Shown one piece after another: positions 1-11,984 of a stretch of 64,000 nt of DNA. Source of the DNA: Acanthacorydalis orientalis (Eukaryota > Arthropoda > Insecta > Megaloptera > Corydalidae); assembly GCA_034766995.1 (NCBI GenBank), contig CM068313.1, positions 11,401,012-11,465,011 of the forward strand. The letters run 5' to 3'. The notes under the pieces are model-generated. The model made no database searches. It was given only the letters and a program-made list of their open reading frames with translations, and was not told the origin of the DNA. Both the position numbers and the translations under genes were made by a program. Position 1 is the stretch's first letter. The number at the start of each line of letters is the position of its first letter.

Positions 1-740
1 ATGTCAGCTTAATGTCTATCATCTCAATTTATCTCAATATATTTATATACGTGTGGCCAGGTGTCCAGCTTGTATTTTTTTTTGCAAAAAAAATCTATAA
101 ATTGTTGTTTCAATTAAATTGTTTTTCAAATTGTGTTACAATCGAAAACTAGTGATCTCTTTTTTAATATCAATGAAAGGTTATTTGTTTCGATTGAAAT
201 TAAGTTCATGACACATTGGTAAATAATCTATTGTATTAGTCACTAGGTATGATTAATGCCAGTAATAAAAGTGTTTATTAGTTTATTTTAGAATTTTGTA
301 AAAGATTTAAATGTCGTCGATTGTTCGAAAATGATTTATTTCGATAAAGAAAGTAGCTTGTTTCATAATTTTGAATTTGTATTCATTGTCTGATGATGGA
401 AAAATACATGTATTATTTTCTCGATTGAGGAGTGCTCAGTGGCAAAAAATCTACATCATTTTCAGTTTTGTTGCATGTTTAAATAATTTTTTCTACGATG
501 AGTTGCTTATTTAAAAGACGTGCGGCAATTCATTAATCTATTATTTTATTAAATATATATTAAATTTGAAAAAAATATATAATAATTAATTTACATTAGT
601 TGAAAACAATGTGATTTAACCACATTGAGCTTTCTTAATGGAAGAATAAATTTTTAAAACTTGTAATTTAAATCCACTGAGAAATTTAGGTAGTGTTTTA
701 TTGTTCGTGACAATTTTATATTTTTAAAAATTATATATTA

Positions 741-1242
741 AGTGTAAAAATTAATCGGTACTTTTAAATTGAAGCAATCATAACTGTTTTAAATTAAAAT
801 ATTTTTTCGTCGTTTGAAGATTTCGAAGTGACATCGTTAATATTTAAAAATACTATATATCTTGGATAAGCAGTTGGTATAACCTCAAAAAACAGCAGAG
901 AATACGATAGGGTCCGAAAGCATATTAGGAAATTTATACATTTCATATTCTGCTTGAAAAAATTTACTGAAGCCGCAGGAATGATTTATTCAGCTTTACA
1001 GGGAGGTGTTGTGATGCATAAAATATGCAAAAAATGCTAAAACAGTGAAAGAGGTCCAAAAATGCATCTACAACTTCACCGTCTCGAAGCCGCTATATTT
1101 TCTCAATAAGTGATTCGTCTATTATCCGACAGATGGAGCAAAGATATTAAAAATAATGGGGGATATTTTGTGGGTTGAAAAGTATTCCATTTTTCCGTAA
1201 AAAATGTTTTATATAAAAAAGCATTGAATTAATTTGTAGACG
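741..1242 (+). mobile_element. Internally deleted mariner, copy C1
   Basis: A 502-bp element flanked by TA. Its ends are inverted repeats: agtgtaaaaattaatcggt at the left, and the complement of the right end reads CGTCTACAAATTAATTCAAT. Inside is a transposase relic from about 907 (the ATG has become ATA) to the TGA at 1176-1178. The end reads RLLSDRWSKDIKNNGGYFVG, a typical mariner C-terminus. The N-terminal helix-turn-helix part is joined almost directly to this C-terminus; the catalytic DDD core is absent. Same family as 5042-5303 and 22969-23460. Confidence 0.75.
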
Positions 1243-1434
1243 TAATATATTCAATGTGAGATAAAAACAATATAATAATTAATTTACATTATTTGAAAAC
1301 AATGACAATATTTGACCAAACTGATCTTTCTTAATGAAAGAATAAATTTTCAAAGCTTATAATTTAAATCCATTGATGAATTTAGGTAATGCCAAGCACT
1401 TCTATTTATTTTTTTAGAAAATTTTATCTTTTTA

Positions 1435-1720
1435 AAAACCAGCGGGCTCTTCCCCTTACTCTCTACGCTCGTCGACTTCCAGGGGCTCCTCCGACGCTCG
1501 CTTTGTTCGCTCTCGTTAATTTATTGTAACTTATTTTAGACTTATTCAAAAACTTCTGTGTACACGATCTTCGTAATTGATTTGTGTTCTTCTGAACACT
1601 GAAAATTGATATCCTGCTCAGAGGTATATCTGGAGAGACTAACATATAACTCTGGCCGTGCCCGAATACTGTTTCATTGGAATCAACGAACATGACGGTT
1701 CGTTAAACATCGGAAATTAT
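1435..1720. other. GC-richer block with both-strand open frames
   Basis: Contains CCAGGGGCTCCTCCGACGCT then CGCTTTGTTCGCTCTCG at 1480-1518, a composition like the GC-rich unit at 53 kb, followed by a 76-codon minus-strand frame starting MFVDSNETVFGHGQSYMLVS. No domain is recognisable. Confidence 0.25.
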
Positions 1721-1809
1721 CGGGAATGGAAATGGTTAACGTGCTACTTGGTCTACACGGAAAAATTGTTGTTTTATGGACACGATAGAAGTATTTTTAT
1801 ATATAGACA

Positions 1810-1810
<1 letters not shown>

Positions 1811-1856
<46 letters not shown>
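1811..1856. repeat. (TA)n microsatellite
   Basis: Pure TA run. Confidence 0.95.
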
Positions 1857-1858
<2 letters not shown>

Positions 1859-2274
1859 GTAACAGCACAATAATAACAATACATTTTATCTATTTTTTTA
1901 CATGAAAACCGATAACAGTTTCAATAAGTGTTATGTGAAATGAAAGTATTGTTCTGATTTAAAAACTATTTTTAACCACAATCGTTTTGAATTACTTCTA
2001 GTAATTGTTTTCTATAAAACAACATTATATTTAAATGAAACATTTTATCTGCATTGATTCATGTAAATAAATAATGAATATGTATTAAAATGAAATCAAT
2101 TAGATACATCGTTTTATATCAGTATGACGTTATGCGATTGTAATTTGAATCATTACCGTATAACCTCGATTTTTAGAATTCAATTATAGATTCTTAAAAT
2201 TCATTTTTCTTTTTATTCTTAGATGTTTCGGTATTGTCGTTTATTATAATTTCAATTATTTTTTTTTAAAAAAA

Positions 2275-2575
2275 GTAAATAGTACTGTGAGTTATTTTTT
2301 TTGTATAAGTTTAGTCCTGATGATTTTCATCATTTTAGATCAACTGAGTTTCTGTTTTCTATTTTAGTTTCGACATGTGTGCCAATTTCAGGTAGATTTT
2401 AGGTTCTCTGGTAGTCTCTAAAATTTAACTGAAGATGGTACACGTGTCGAAACTACAACAGACCGAAACCTCAAGTCGAGAAACCTAGTTGGGAACAGAA
2501 ACTTGATTGAACAAAAAATTGATGGTTTTCAGAATAACGTATCAACGGGATTGTAGGTATAAAAAGAAACAATTA
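2275..2575. repeat. Foldback family B, copy 1
   Basis: Left arm with TAGTTTCGACATGTGTGCCA (2365-2384), right arm with AACTGAAGATGGTACACGTG (2429-2448) then TCGAAACTA. Outer parts (AACGTATCAACGGGATTGTA) match other copies. Confidence 0.65.
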
Positions 2576-2754
2576 TAAATTTAAATTTGATTAAAAGAAT
2601 ATTTTTTTAATACTGTATACCAGCGTTGTTTAAACTTCTGTGAGATTTAGAACTCTTCTTGGTGATAATATTTTTTTCATAAGTTTAATATTCTAAAAAA
2701 CTCTTCAAAAATGGTTAAATTAACCTTCACAGAATAGATTTCATTCCCTAATTT

Positions 2755-2992
2755 TTTTTCAAAAATATTCAATTAATGATTATCGGTAATTTTGAAAATG
2801 ACATAAATGTGTTTCGATGATGATGTCATCATCCTCAGAGTTAAACTACAGAAAAATATCTTTATACGTGTTAGTGTTCTGAAGATGGTGGCACCCGTCA
2901 AAAAGCACATGCGATTATTGAGTATTTTCTTCTGGGAAAACATTTTTTAATGTGTGAAAATGAAAATTCACTCGTGAAAGGAAGTATGTATT
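2755..2992. repeat. Foldback family A, copy at 2.8 kb
   Basis: Both arms are present. The left arm runs to a TCATCATCCTCAGAG motif at about 2825-2840; the right arm returns its complement (TTCTGAAGATGGTGGC, about 2878) and ends in a TTCACTCGTGAAAG terminus. Confidence 0.55.
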
Positions 2993-3054
2993 TATTCTGA
3001 ACTGTTTTGTAACCAGACCGCGAAAGCCACAAAGAAAATTTCTAGTCAAAAAAG

Positions 3055-3185
3055 TTTAATAAATTATTATTGATTTTTGATTACACATATTTCGACAAAA
3101 AAGCAATCATATGTAGAGAACCAAGGTATAAAAAAATCTGAAAGATTCTGAGATGGAAAAAGAATTCATTTGTGAATGTGAAATA
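3055..3185. repeat. Foldback family A, decayed copy
   Basis: The inner region TTATTGATTTTTGATTACACATATTTCGAC and the right end AATTCATTTGTGAATGTGAA are recognisable. Confidence 0.4.
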
Positions 3186-3473
3186 TATTTTTCTATATAT
3201 TTATTATCATTGATCCATTAAAAACTTCTTTTGTCGAAATGTACACGACTTTTACCGAAACAAACAATATGTAAAAATAAATTATGAGAAAGAGAAAAGA
3301 ACAATCAATAATTATGAAGAACTTATCTTTTAATATAAAGCATGTTAATATCCGGAGTAATTGTTAATAATTAAAGGTATATTCATATCCAATAGTGTTT
3401 CTCATATATTTGCCCCATCCATTCATTGATTTCTTTTCGGACCTAAGTTATAATTTTTGTCTTTCTGCCAATA

Positions 3474-3480
<7 letters not shown>

Positions 3481-3504
<24 letters not shown>
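3481..3504. repeat. (TA)n microsatellite
   Basis: Pure TA run. Confidence 0.9.
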
Positions 3505-3654
3505 ATGTTGTGTGATCTATTGTAATAAATTAATAAAATTGAACAAACAATTCCATATATTTTTTAAAAAATTAATCGATTGAAAATTATTTACAAAACT
3601 GGTCTTAAATCGTTCCAGTTTTCTTAGAATTTGTTTCGGTCTTATCACACAAAT

Positions 3655-3745
3655 TTTATTTCATGCGCCATCGGCAATGCCATCAAAACGACCTTCGCAC
3701 ACATTCCAAAGCCACTCTGAAGAACTTCTCTTCCTCGTCGTATAA
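3655..3745. other. Short GC-rich block with an open minus-strand frame
   Basis: Between TA arrays. The minus strand reads YTTRKRSSSEWLWNVCEGRF then DGIADGA and a stop. The composition is coding-like but the block is only about 28 codons, with no clear splice acceptor. Perhaps a transposon fragment. Confidence 0.2.
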
Positions 3746-3804
3746 AAAAAAGATTAAAAAATAAGAATACCAATTTGAGAAACCCGTGTATACACGTTCA
3801 CACA

Positions 3805-3807
<3 letters not shown>

Positions 3808-3898
<91 letters not shown>

Positions 3899-3935
3899 TG
3901 AAGATGATGATGATGATGATGATATATATATATAT
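3808..3935. repeat. (TA)n plus (GAT)n compound microsatellite
   Basis: About 88 bp of TA, a short unique joint, then seven GAT units (about 3903-3922) and a second short TA run. Confidence 0.95.
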
Positions 3936-4458
3936 TGATCAATGCCACATAAAATCGATTACTCATTGTACGTAATAGTTTTGATTTTGCGGCTAAATTA
4001 CTCAGATTGGATGCATTTGCCACCTGACTTAAGAACTATGATTACAGGAGGTCTGATAATTCATACGTGCATTTATTACATACAGACTATACTCAAACGC
4101 ATAAGAAACATATACTTTTCTGACTACGTGTCTGAGTTATTATCGTCTTTTGTACAACGATTACAGTACAAGCGAATGTTTTGTAAATAATGTGTAACCA
4201 CAAACATGCTTATTACCGTGACTAAGGCACGAGAGAAAGTTTGACATACTTTTCTATAAAACTATGTGTCTAAACTGTTAATATCGAGTGTAAATAGTCT
4301 ACCTAGTGGACGTTTAAGTGTTCCATTCGGTTTTAAATGATTGTACATTTTTTTTATTATTTGTATAAATATTTTACATGAATAGAACGAATTTTTCGAC
4401 GATGTCCTTTGGCTAGAATTTATTTATTAGGAAATATTCTAATAGATATCAGTTTATT

Positions 4459-4460
<2 letters not shown>

Positions 4461-4549
<89 letters not shown>
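4461..4549. repeat. (TA)n microsatellite
   Basis: 89 bp of uninterrupted TA, one of the longest in the window. Confidence 0.95.
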
Positions 4550-4553
<4 letters not shown>

Positions 4554-5041
4554 ATGCGTTCATAACATGACTTGTAAAAAATCAGAATATTTCAGATAAC
4601 AAAATCTAGTTTGCAACTTGTTTTAATATTTCAAAGTAATTTGAGATTTCAATTTCGGTACAAAATTAATTAAAATTGAGGTTATGTCGTTAAGTCTGAT
4701 TTTTGGTTTAATTGTAAATATAAAGAAATCAAAATAAATATGTAATATGTCTTTTCAGTAACACTTTGCTTAAAGAATTTTTTTTAATTTCGTAAAATAA
4801 ATGTGAGTAACATTGCTGTATTTGTTTTAATAATGTATAGAACTCATTTTAAATCACCGCGAAGATCGTTATTAAAAACAGAAACACAACTTATTTTATT
4901 GCAGAAGATTTGTCAGAGAACCTTTCTGTTAGAAATTTGTTTACTAAAATGAGTTAATGATTTAAAAATTATTAAATTATGATTTAAAAATTAACGAAAC
5001 TGACACTAACAGTTATTATAAATACAAACAATATTCTATTA

Positions 5042-5303
5042 AGTGTGACAATTAATTCCGTGCCTTTAAATTGAATCAATTACAACTCTGTTTTAAATTA
5101 AATTTTTTTCTCGTCGTTTTAGGATTTTGAAGTGCCAACCCTAACATTTAAAAACTCTATATCTTTGCTAACTAATTGGCATAACCTCACAAAATTGTAG
5201 TGGACACGATTGGGTTTGAAAAGTAGCATATTAAGCATTGCATACTTTTCGCATTCCAGTTGAAAAAATGCTGCCGAAAAGGCACCTAATTAATTTGTAC
5301 ACC
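5042..5303 (+). mobile_element. Short mariner-derived element, copy C2
   Basis: A 262-bp relative of the elements at 741 and 22969. Its left end agtgtgacaattaattccgt matches the complement of its right end, GGTGTACAAATTAATTAGGT. It keeps only the 5' flank and the first 20 or so codons (ATG changed to ATT at about 5210, then an in-frame TAG), which run straight into the right terminal repeat. It is effectively a MITE. Confidence 0.7.
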
Positions 5304-5359
5304 AAATAAAAAGCTATATCATAAAATAAACTATATATTGTAACACCGATTGATAGTTT

Positions 5360-5727
5360 GACAAAATACCACACATTAAAAATTTAGAAACTCTCAACAT
5401 TTATCATCTGAATAAATGGCGATATATTGTCAGTGCCATCTATTGACTTGAGTTGATGTTCACATGAAATCTATAACTTTTAGTTGACTATTGCATTGAA
5501 TACGATGATATTGAATGTGTTTATATGTTTTGTAATCAAATAATAACTGATAAGAAAAGCCATACTTTGTACTAAATACTTCTGAACAGTTTCATAGAAC
5601 CACTCTATAAATTTTACTAAGTACATTTTTGTTTCATATTATATTTAAAATTGCAATTTAATGTTATAATATAGAATATGTAATTATGAGCTGTTTCTCA
5701 ATTTTAATAATTTGTATGCGAGATAAG
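5360..5727. repeat. Dispersed repeat G, copy 1
   Basis: Matches 63670-64000 in order: TATTGACTTGAGTTGATGTT, ATGAAATCTATAAC, ATTGAATACGATGATATTGA, and near the end TTAATGTTATAATATAGAAT and TCTCAATTTTAATAATTTGT. I do not recognise the family. Confidence 0.55.
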
Positions 5728-7777
5728 TTTCACCCTTTTTCTCATTCTTTATATTAATTTTATTCTTCTTCTTTTTAACAATACATTTAATAATTTACAT
5801 ATTCAGAGTTATTTCATTTCGGTGTCTGCATTTTTTTATTAGTGCCGAATTATCATAATTGATGAAAAAATTAATCTCCATGAAACGAATTGTAATCATT
5901 AATGGAATGTGGTTTTTCAATTACCTCATGCTTTTTTAATGTGGCTATTTATTTTATATAACTCTAGAATAGAATAAAAACCAGGTCTAATACTGTAAAT
6001 ATCATAATTAGCATATAATACATAATAATAAGATAAGAAATTAATATTTGCTACAAAACCTCAACTAAGTAAGTTTTTATTCTTAAAATCCTTATACGGA
6101 AAGTAGTTTGAGTGCACCACATATTTTTTTACAAATGTTATGAACATTTGTACTTGAATATAATATCTAAAGCGCATATCTTACATGCATGTATTAATAA
6201 TATGCAACTTAAAAAAATTGTTCAATAATATTAATGTTCAACCAGTTAATAAATAGCGTAATTTAAAAGTATAATACAGTTTAATGATAGTACAATAAAA
6301 CTTGTCACAGTACATCACGTTTTCGAAACCTGAAGAATGATTTTTTTGCATTTTTTACATCCTCAGCGAATAAATAGCTTCATATGTAGCCACTTTTTTT
6401 CATTAAAATGAAAAAAAAATATATTGAAAATTGCTTAAAAATGAATTTGCGTTTAGATAATCATTATGTTATATCAACTCTAGCCGATAGAGGCGTTCAT
6501 GTTTTCCTGTGCACTTATGTTTCCATTTGTTAAAATTTTGGAATTCGGTATTATTATGTTTTTAGTTTTCAATTCTTATTACAGATTTTCATTATCGTTT
6601 TTCTTTTCTTTTTGTTTGGATCACAGTTGTTAATTAAATACGATATTTCTTTAAAAATCGTAGTTTATATGACATACATGTTCGAACAGACAGAGCTGAA
6701 AAGGTTAAATATAAAAACGTGTACCACAGACAGACCGAACTATTTTTTATAAGATTAAAAAATAATTTAGAATATAAAACTACATACAAATTTATAAATA
6801 GAATTATAATTCATTCATACTTGGAATATTTTTTATTGTACATTTCAAAGAATAACTGATAATTACATTATTATTCTTCAACGGTAAAATAATTGACTTG
6901 TTTCCAAGAAATGATTCAACAATAAATCTCAACTTTTACTAACCTGTACATTCAAGCAGGTGTATTAATAAAATCAACTATTAATTCTTTGGTCTGTTTC
7001 CATTTCAAAAAAACATTTAAATAAGTATACATATCATTTTTTTCTTTCGCTTTCTATATATTCATTTGTGTCGGTCCATAATTTCACAATATATAAAATT
7101 TTGTGATTCATAACTACGACTGAGTCAATCGAACAGGTATGAAAAAATATTACCTTTAAAAATCTTCAAGCGTGAAACTATAAACTATGAGTAAACCGAA
7201 ACGTTATTTGCACAAATTACAAGCGTGTACACCTACGCAAAAAAATATTGATAATTAATAACTTTTTTGACCTGGATTATTGTAGGATTTGTCATTACAG
7301 TTGAGAATTACAAATGGTTATTTTTATTCCACTTTATGGTGTAATCTAAAGAATTATTTGTTGTAGCAATGAAGTCATTCAAGAGATATATCTGTCAGAA
7401 AAGTTAAAAATCTTAAAATTTATGTACATTGTATTAGATTGTGAAATTGAAACGGACTCAAACGCAGCTGTTACTAATAAGATGAGTAATAAATTGATTC
7501 AAACCTGATCTTTAGCTCCAATTAAGAAATTGTTTATCTATTAATCTTTTATATATTACGTTTGAAAATAAAATAGAACAGTAAATAACCAATTAAATTT
7601 TGCAAATGCTAAACTGAAACCTAGATAAATCTTTCTTATTATTCAATAAAATTCTAAAAACTAATGTAAAATATATTTTCATTTAAAATTTTTTAAAAAA
7701 ATGCAGAATCAATAGTGGGATTAAAGTATGCCTCTCTTCGAAGAGAAAGAAAATAGGATGATGGACACAGTACAATT
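5728..7777. other. AT-rich sequence, nothing recognised
   Basis: No repeats of the families above, no coding exon and no RNA gene were seen. Confidence 0.5.
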
Positions 7778-7872
7778 CTGACTTTGTGGCTAAATTCATT
7801 TTCACAAACGAATTCTTTTCCTGATCTCCACAAATCATAACATTTTCTTATCAAAAACGGTCAGTAAACGAG
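7778..7872. repeat. Foldback family A, left arm only
   Basis: Starts at TTTGTGGCTAAATTCATTTT and runs through the ATTTTCTTATCAAAAACGGT block, then decays. Confidence 0.45.
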
Positions 7873-8959
7873 TTTAGATCGTTTTTCTTACAGATTTTTC
7901 TGTAAAAATCTAAGATTTTTCTATACCTTAGAGTTCTGAGAATCAAAAAAAATTGTGAAAACATAAAACGTTTACTTAAAACTTACTATTCTTCACGGAA
8001 AACCAATTAATCAATATTTTGACCTTAAAATCACTTTTAATCGTGATCTAAACTCTAATCTGAATTTAAATCTCAAAGCAGATTAAACTGTTTCACCTTG
8101 CTGATATTAAGGTCAGTATTGTAATAATAATTGATAAATAAAATACATACATTTAATTATAGAAAAGACCTCAACCCACAAAGAATTGTCATTGTTTGAC
8201 GTGCTATCAGTTTATGATCTAAGATCTTGTATGCATGAAGATATTGAATAATTATTATGAATGACAATAAATCTTCAATGTTCTCATATCTTCTAAAAAT
8301 ATACTCCGTTTATATTCATAAATAAATAATCAGATTTAGTATAAAAACCTACACGTGGATTGAAATATATTCTAATATTAAGTATAATTGATTTTATATA
8401 ATTAATTAATATGTTTTTCTTGTTCAATTCATTAGACTGTTTTGTATCTTAACTAGAAAATATTTTTATGTATATTTTAATTGAAATTGAATCAAAAATC
8501 GAAATTCCGGAGCTAATTTTAAATTGTTTTACATCGATTTTCTATTCTTCAACCACAAACATGTTTAGAAAACAATCTCTTTATTAAATCAGATATATAA
8601 TACATTATAACAAATATAACTCTGTTATTTGTCAAATTTTTGTTAAAATATTTCTCAAAATGTATATAAAAACAAACAATTATTCATTCAATTCATTTTT
8701 GCTTCATTCATGTAAAGAAAAGAGAAAATTAATCTCTACATTATAACAATTAATTATAAATAATTTAATAAAAGTAAATTTATACATTCTGAATATTTTT
8801 TTTATTCAAATATACAAAAAATAATATAGATTTTCATATTTGGGTGTTTTACTGAATATTTTGGTATGTACTTTTATAATTATCTAGAAAATGTTCATTA
8901 GGTTGTGAAAACCAATATGAGTGTACAACCTTAAAGTAAAAAAAGAATTACTTTGACAT

Positions 8960-9092
8960 GTTCGCAAATAAATTCTTTTTCATTCAATAAACTAACGTCC
9001 AATTAATAATTAATGATCATTTTTGATGCGCATTTCGATGGAAATACCATCATTCTCAATGCATCAAGGTGCAGATAAATTTTTGACTATTT
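8960..9092. repeat. Foldback family A, left arm
   Basis: Contains AATGATCATTTTTGATGCGC, ATTTCGATGGAAATACCATC and ATGCATCAAGGTGCAG, the inner part of the arm. Confidence 0.55.
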
Positions 9093-9524
9093 TAACATTA
9101 TTTTAAGTAACTAAATTATTTGTTTTGGAAGAGAAAAAAGAGTAAAACCTCATCAGAAATCGAAAGGCGGACTTTTTAGAAAAAATAATGACCAAGGAGC
9201 ACATTTTCGGTTTAACCCTAAGTATGCATGTAAATTTTCAGCCATCATTATATTTTTAAAGTTGTGTTACCTATTTGATTTTGAAGGTGCGTGCCTATGG
9301 TAGACAGAACTTTTATTTTTTATAATTTTTGATAAAATGTCAATTTTAAAACAGTTAAATCTTTCTATAAAATTAAACATCGGTAAAAAATGAATAAATT
9401 AAGTACTTGAAATCATCAAAAACAAGTAAGAAATTCTCAAAAATAATTCCTGTATATTTAAAGACCATCATAACAACAATTTTATATTTAAATCTCTTCA
9501 CTGGTGAACATTTTTTAAATTTAA

Positions 9525-9548
9525 ATATATATATATATATATATATAT
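9525..9548. repeat. (TA)n microsatellite
   Basis: Short TA run. Confidence 0.9.
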
Positions 9549-9821
9549 TGGTCGTAATTACTGATATTTCAGGTTAAAAAGGTTATCACTGATAATGAAT
9601 ATTGTATACTTAGTATAATTTCTCTGAAAAGGTTATGTTTTTTTGTAATGAAAACTACGTAGCGATAAAAACATCGAAGTGAGTATTTTTTTACATGTTT
9701 CCCTTTTTACATATATACATTTTATATTTTATATCTTTTATTTACATGAATGACAAGTTTATTTCATCGTTAAATGTATGTACAGTGTTTATGATTCAAT
9801 TTTGTCTTATTTATTTACGTG

Positions 9822-9855
<34 letters not shown>
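9822..9855. repeat. (TA)n(GA)n compound microsatellite
   Basis: Six TA units then about eleven GA units. Confidence 0.95.
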
Positions 9856-10364
9856 AAATTAAAAATAGCTGCCGTTTATTTGCGTTTAGTGCCTTTAATT
9901 AAAAAAGTATCGATTTGGTATTAAAAAGATTTAATAACATGTTTGTCTCAATTCTGTTTTAATAGTCTTAAAAGTTTATATTTGTAAATATTAGTTTGCA
10001 GTAATTATATTTAATGGAATTAATAGTTCAATTCGAGGTAAATGAATTTATTCGTCTTATTATTATTATTTTGTAAAGTAATATTAATTGACTTGTTTTA
10101 TATTAATTTATATGATTATTTTCTTAAATTTTTCAAAATTAATTGGCATTTTTTTCACGAGAATTTCGGCTAACTAAAATGCAAAGAACTAATAATAATC
10201 AATTTTAATACTTAACTATATTTAATTACATTTTTTAATTTCTATAATAATTTCGTTTTCAATTTGAATAAATCAATTCTAAATTGACTGAAGATCGATT
10301 GTTTTTTTTCAATGCGTTTTCAGTTAAGGCTAAATGGCACCAAATTAGTAACAAGAACTACAGT

Positions 10365-10540
10365 ATAATCGTATGTTTTTATACTTGTGACCCTAATGAT
10401 ACGTCATCCTTATAGTCTCTGTCCTTTTGAATCAGATAAGTGTCTGTTCTCCACTATTAGTCTAACATCAATCTGATGATGGCACACGTGCCGAAACTAG
10501 TTGTGGAAACAGAGTTGATCCAAATCTGAACCACGAGGAC
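10365..10540. repeat. Foldback family B, copy 2
   Basis: TAATCGTATGTTTTTATACT at the left edge, a TCCTTTTGAATCAGATAAGTG block, and the hairpin core CTGATGATGGCACACGTGCC at 10473-10492 followed by GAAACTAGT. This core has the canonical CTGATGA heptamer. Confidence 0.65.
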
Positions 10541-11034
10541 AAAGAAAGAAAAACCTTTATTGATATTTACCATATTTTAAATTATTTTTTTTTAACTTTC
10601 TTTACTTAAGTTTGCATCAAAATGTTTTTTTTTTCAATCTCTAAAATTTGTTAGTGTTCTATTAATTTTTTTTAAAGAGGGATTAGTTAAAATTTCATTA
10701 AATAATTTTGAAATAACCATTTTTAATCCTTAAAGTGTCTTAAATTATATAAATTAATTTATTTTTCCTTTTTTGTTTTTAAAACTGACTTGTGCCAATT
10801 GATTTTTTCAGAAGTTTTCAGTAAAAATTCGATTAAATCAAATATGAATTACTACTAATAAATTTAAATGTTTGAATTAAATTATTTGTAAAAAAATATA
10901 TATTTATAAATTTATAATTGACTGATTCTTTTTCATTATCAATTACAAATCACTTATAATAATAACTAACGTCTAATAAAAAAATAAATCCCTAGCTTTT
11001 TACTGAATTCAATTTAAACTTCAAAAAATCCTAC

Positions 11035-11189
11035 CTGTGGAGTTCTTTGTGTGAATTCTTCTTCTGTTAACGATGCCAGCATTTGTCCATCCATGTTGAA
11101 ATAATCCATTTGAATCGGAGCTAAGGCGAACTGTTGTATCGTCCACAATAACCATGCTTTCACGTCTTCTTTCGTCCATCTTGTTGGTT
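11035..11189 (-). CDS. Ets98B: ETS transcription factor (SPDEF/Ets98B-like), second coding exon, PNT domain
   Basis: A 155-nt exon bounded by acceptor ttattgcag and donor cag|gtagga. It starts with two bases that complete the G left by the upstream exon, giving an open frame of 52 codons. The product continues the PNT/SAM fold: RWTKEDVKAWLLWTIQQFAL, then a Tyr-Phe-Asn-Met-Asp-Gly-Gln segment, then ASLTEEEFTQRTPQ. The W-x5-V-x2-W-L-x-W pattern is typical of PNT domains, and the ending TEEEFTQRTP resembles SPDEF more than ETS1, GABPA or FLI/ERG. PNT domains mediate protein contacts, not DNA binding. The last PNT helix and the ETS domain should be in exons left of the window; I found neither between 1 and 11034. 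Confidence 0.87.
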
Positions 11190-11984
11190 CTGCAATAAAA
11201 ATAAAATTGATATTTTTCTGTCAGAATTTATTAACAAAAAATATTCAACGAATCGACAATTTTATTACTTTGCATTTAATTTGTATATTATTTTACATTT
11301 AAATCTAACCATTGAAGTAATCGTTTTCGAAATCATCACTAAATGATTTTTTTAAAAGAAATTTTTCCAATTAAATATGTTGCATAAATAATTGTTGGTT
11401 ATTTTTGTTTCTTTCATATGTGTATTTCAATACCGATGCCATTGTCAGGGCGTCAAGGTACTGAAGAATCTCTGTGCGAGGATGATGAGATCGCCATCGA
11501 AATGCACACAAGCAATAATTAAAAATAAATTTAATATGTTTGATTAGAAACATTCTTGTAGTAGTGGGATGAAAAAGAAATCATTTGCGGAAGTGAATTT
11601 AGGTACAGTATTAGAACTTGATGCAAAATCATCAACTTTTATCAAAATTATATCATTTGTGTAGACTATCTTTAAACATTTTAGTTTTGCTTCCAATATA
11701 TAGTTTTTTTGTTACTAATATTATATTTTAATTTACTTTTTAACTAGACACATGTTTTTTTTTCTAATAATTTTCATTCGATTCTTATTCATATTTGTTT
11801 GCAAATTTTTTCAAATTTTTACACTAAACTGTAACGAAATATAATGAAGTGTTTTGGAAGATTGAGCAGATACTCATAACTACTCATATTTAGTCGTTTT
11901 TTTAATTCTAAAAGCGCAATATTAATTTAAAACTAATACTTCCGACCTGATTTACAAGTTTTTAATAATATAATCTGTATTTTT

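Larger units (their letters stand above)
1..11034 (-). other. Probable continuation of the Ets98B-like gene: intron running off the window
   Basis: The donor at 11034 opens an intron whose acceptor I cannot find. I looked on the minus strand for the rest of the PNT domain and for an ETS domain and saw none. The interval holds mariner derivatives, foldback repeats and TA arrays. Between 5730 and 7780, and between 8110 and 8950, I see only AT-rich sequence without recognisable structure. Confidence 0.6.

Noticed and set aside
3754..4023. Open frames of alternating Ile-Tyr (also 24358-24561, 24562-24939, 30525-30882, 53435-53755 and others)
   Set aside because: They are translations of TA microsatellites.
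4675..4712. GAGGTTATGTCGTTAAG as a reverse fragment of the mariner C family
   Set aside because: Match to the family C sequence is limited to about 10 bases.
1..11034. ETS DNA-binding domain exon
   Set aside because: Searched by eye on the minus strand for the Trp-rich ETS signature; nothing found, so it is probably outside the window.
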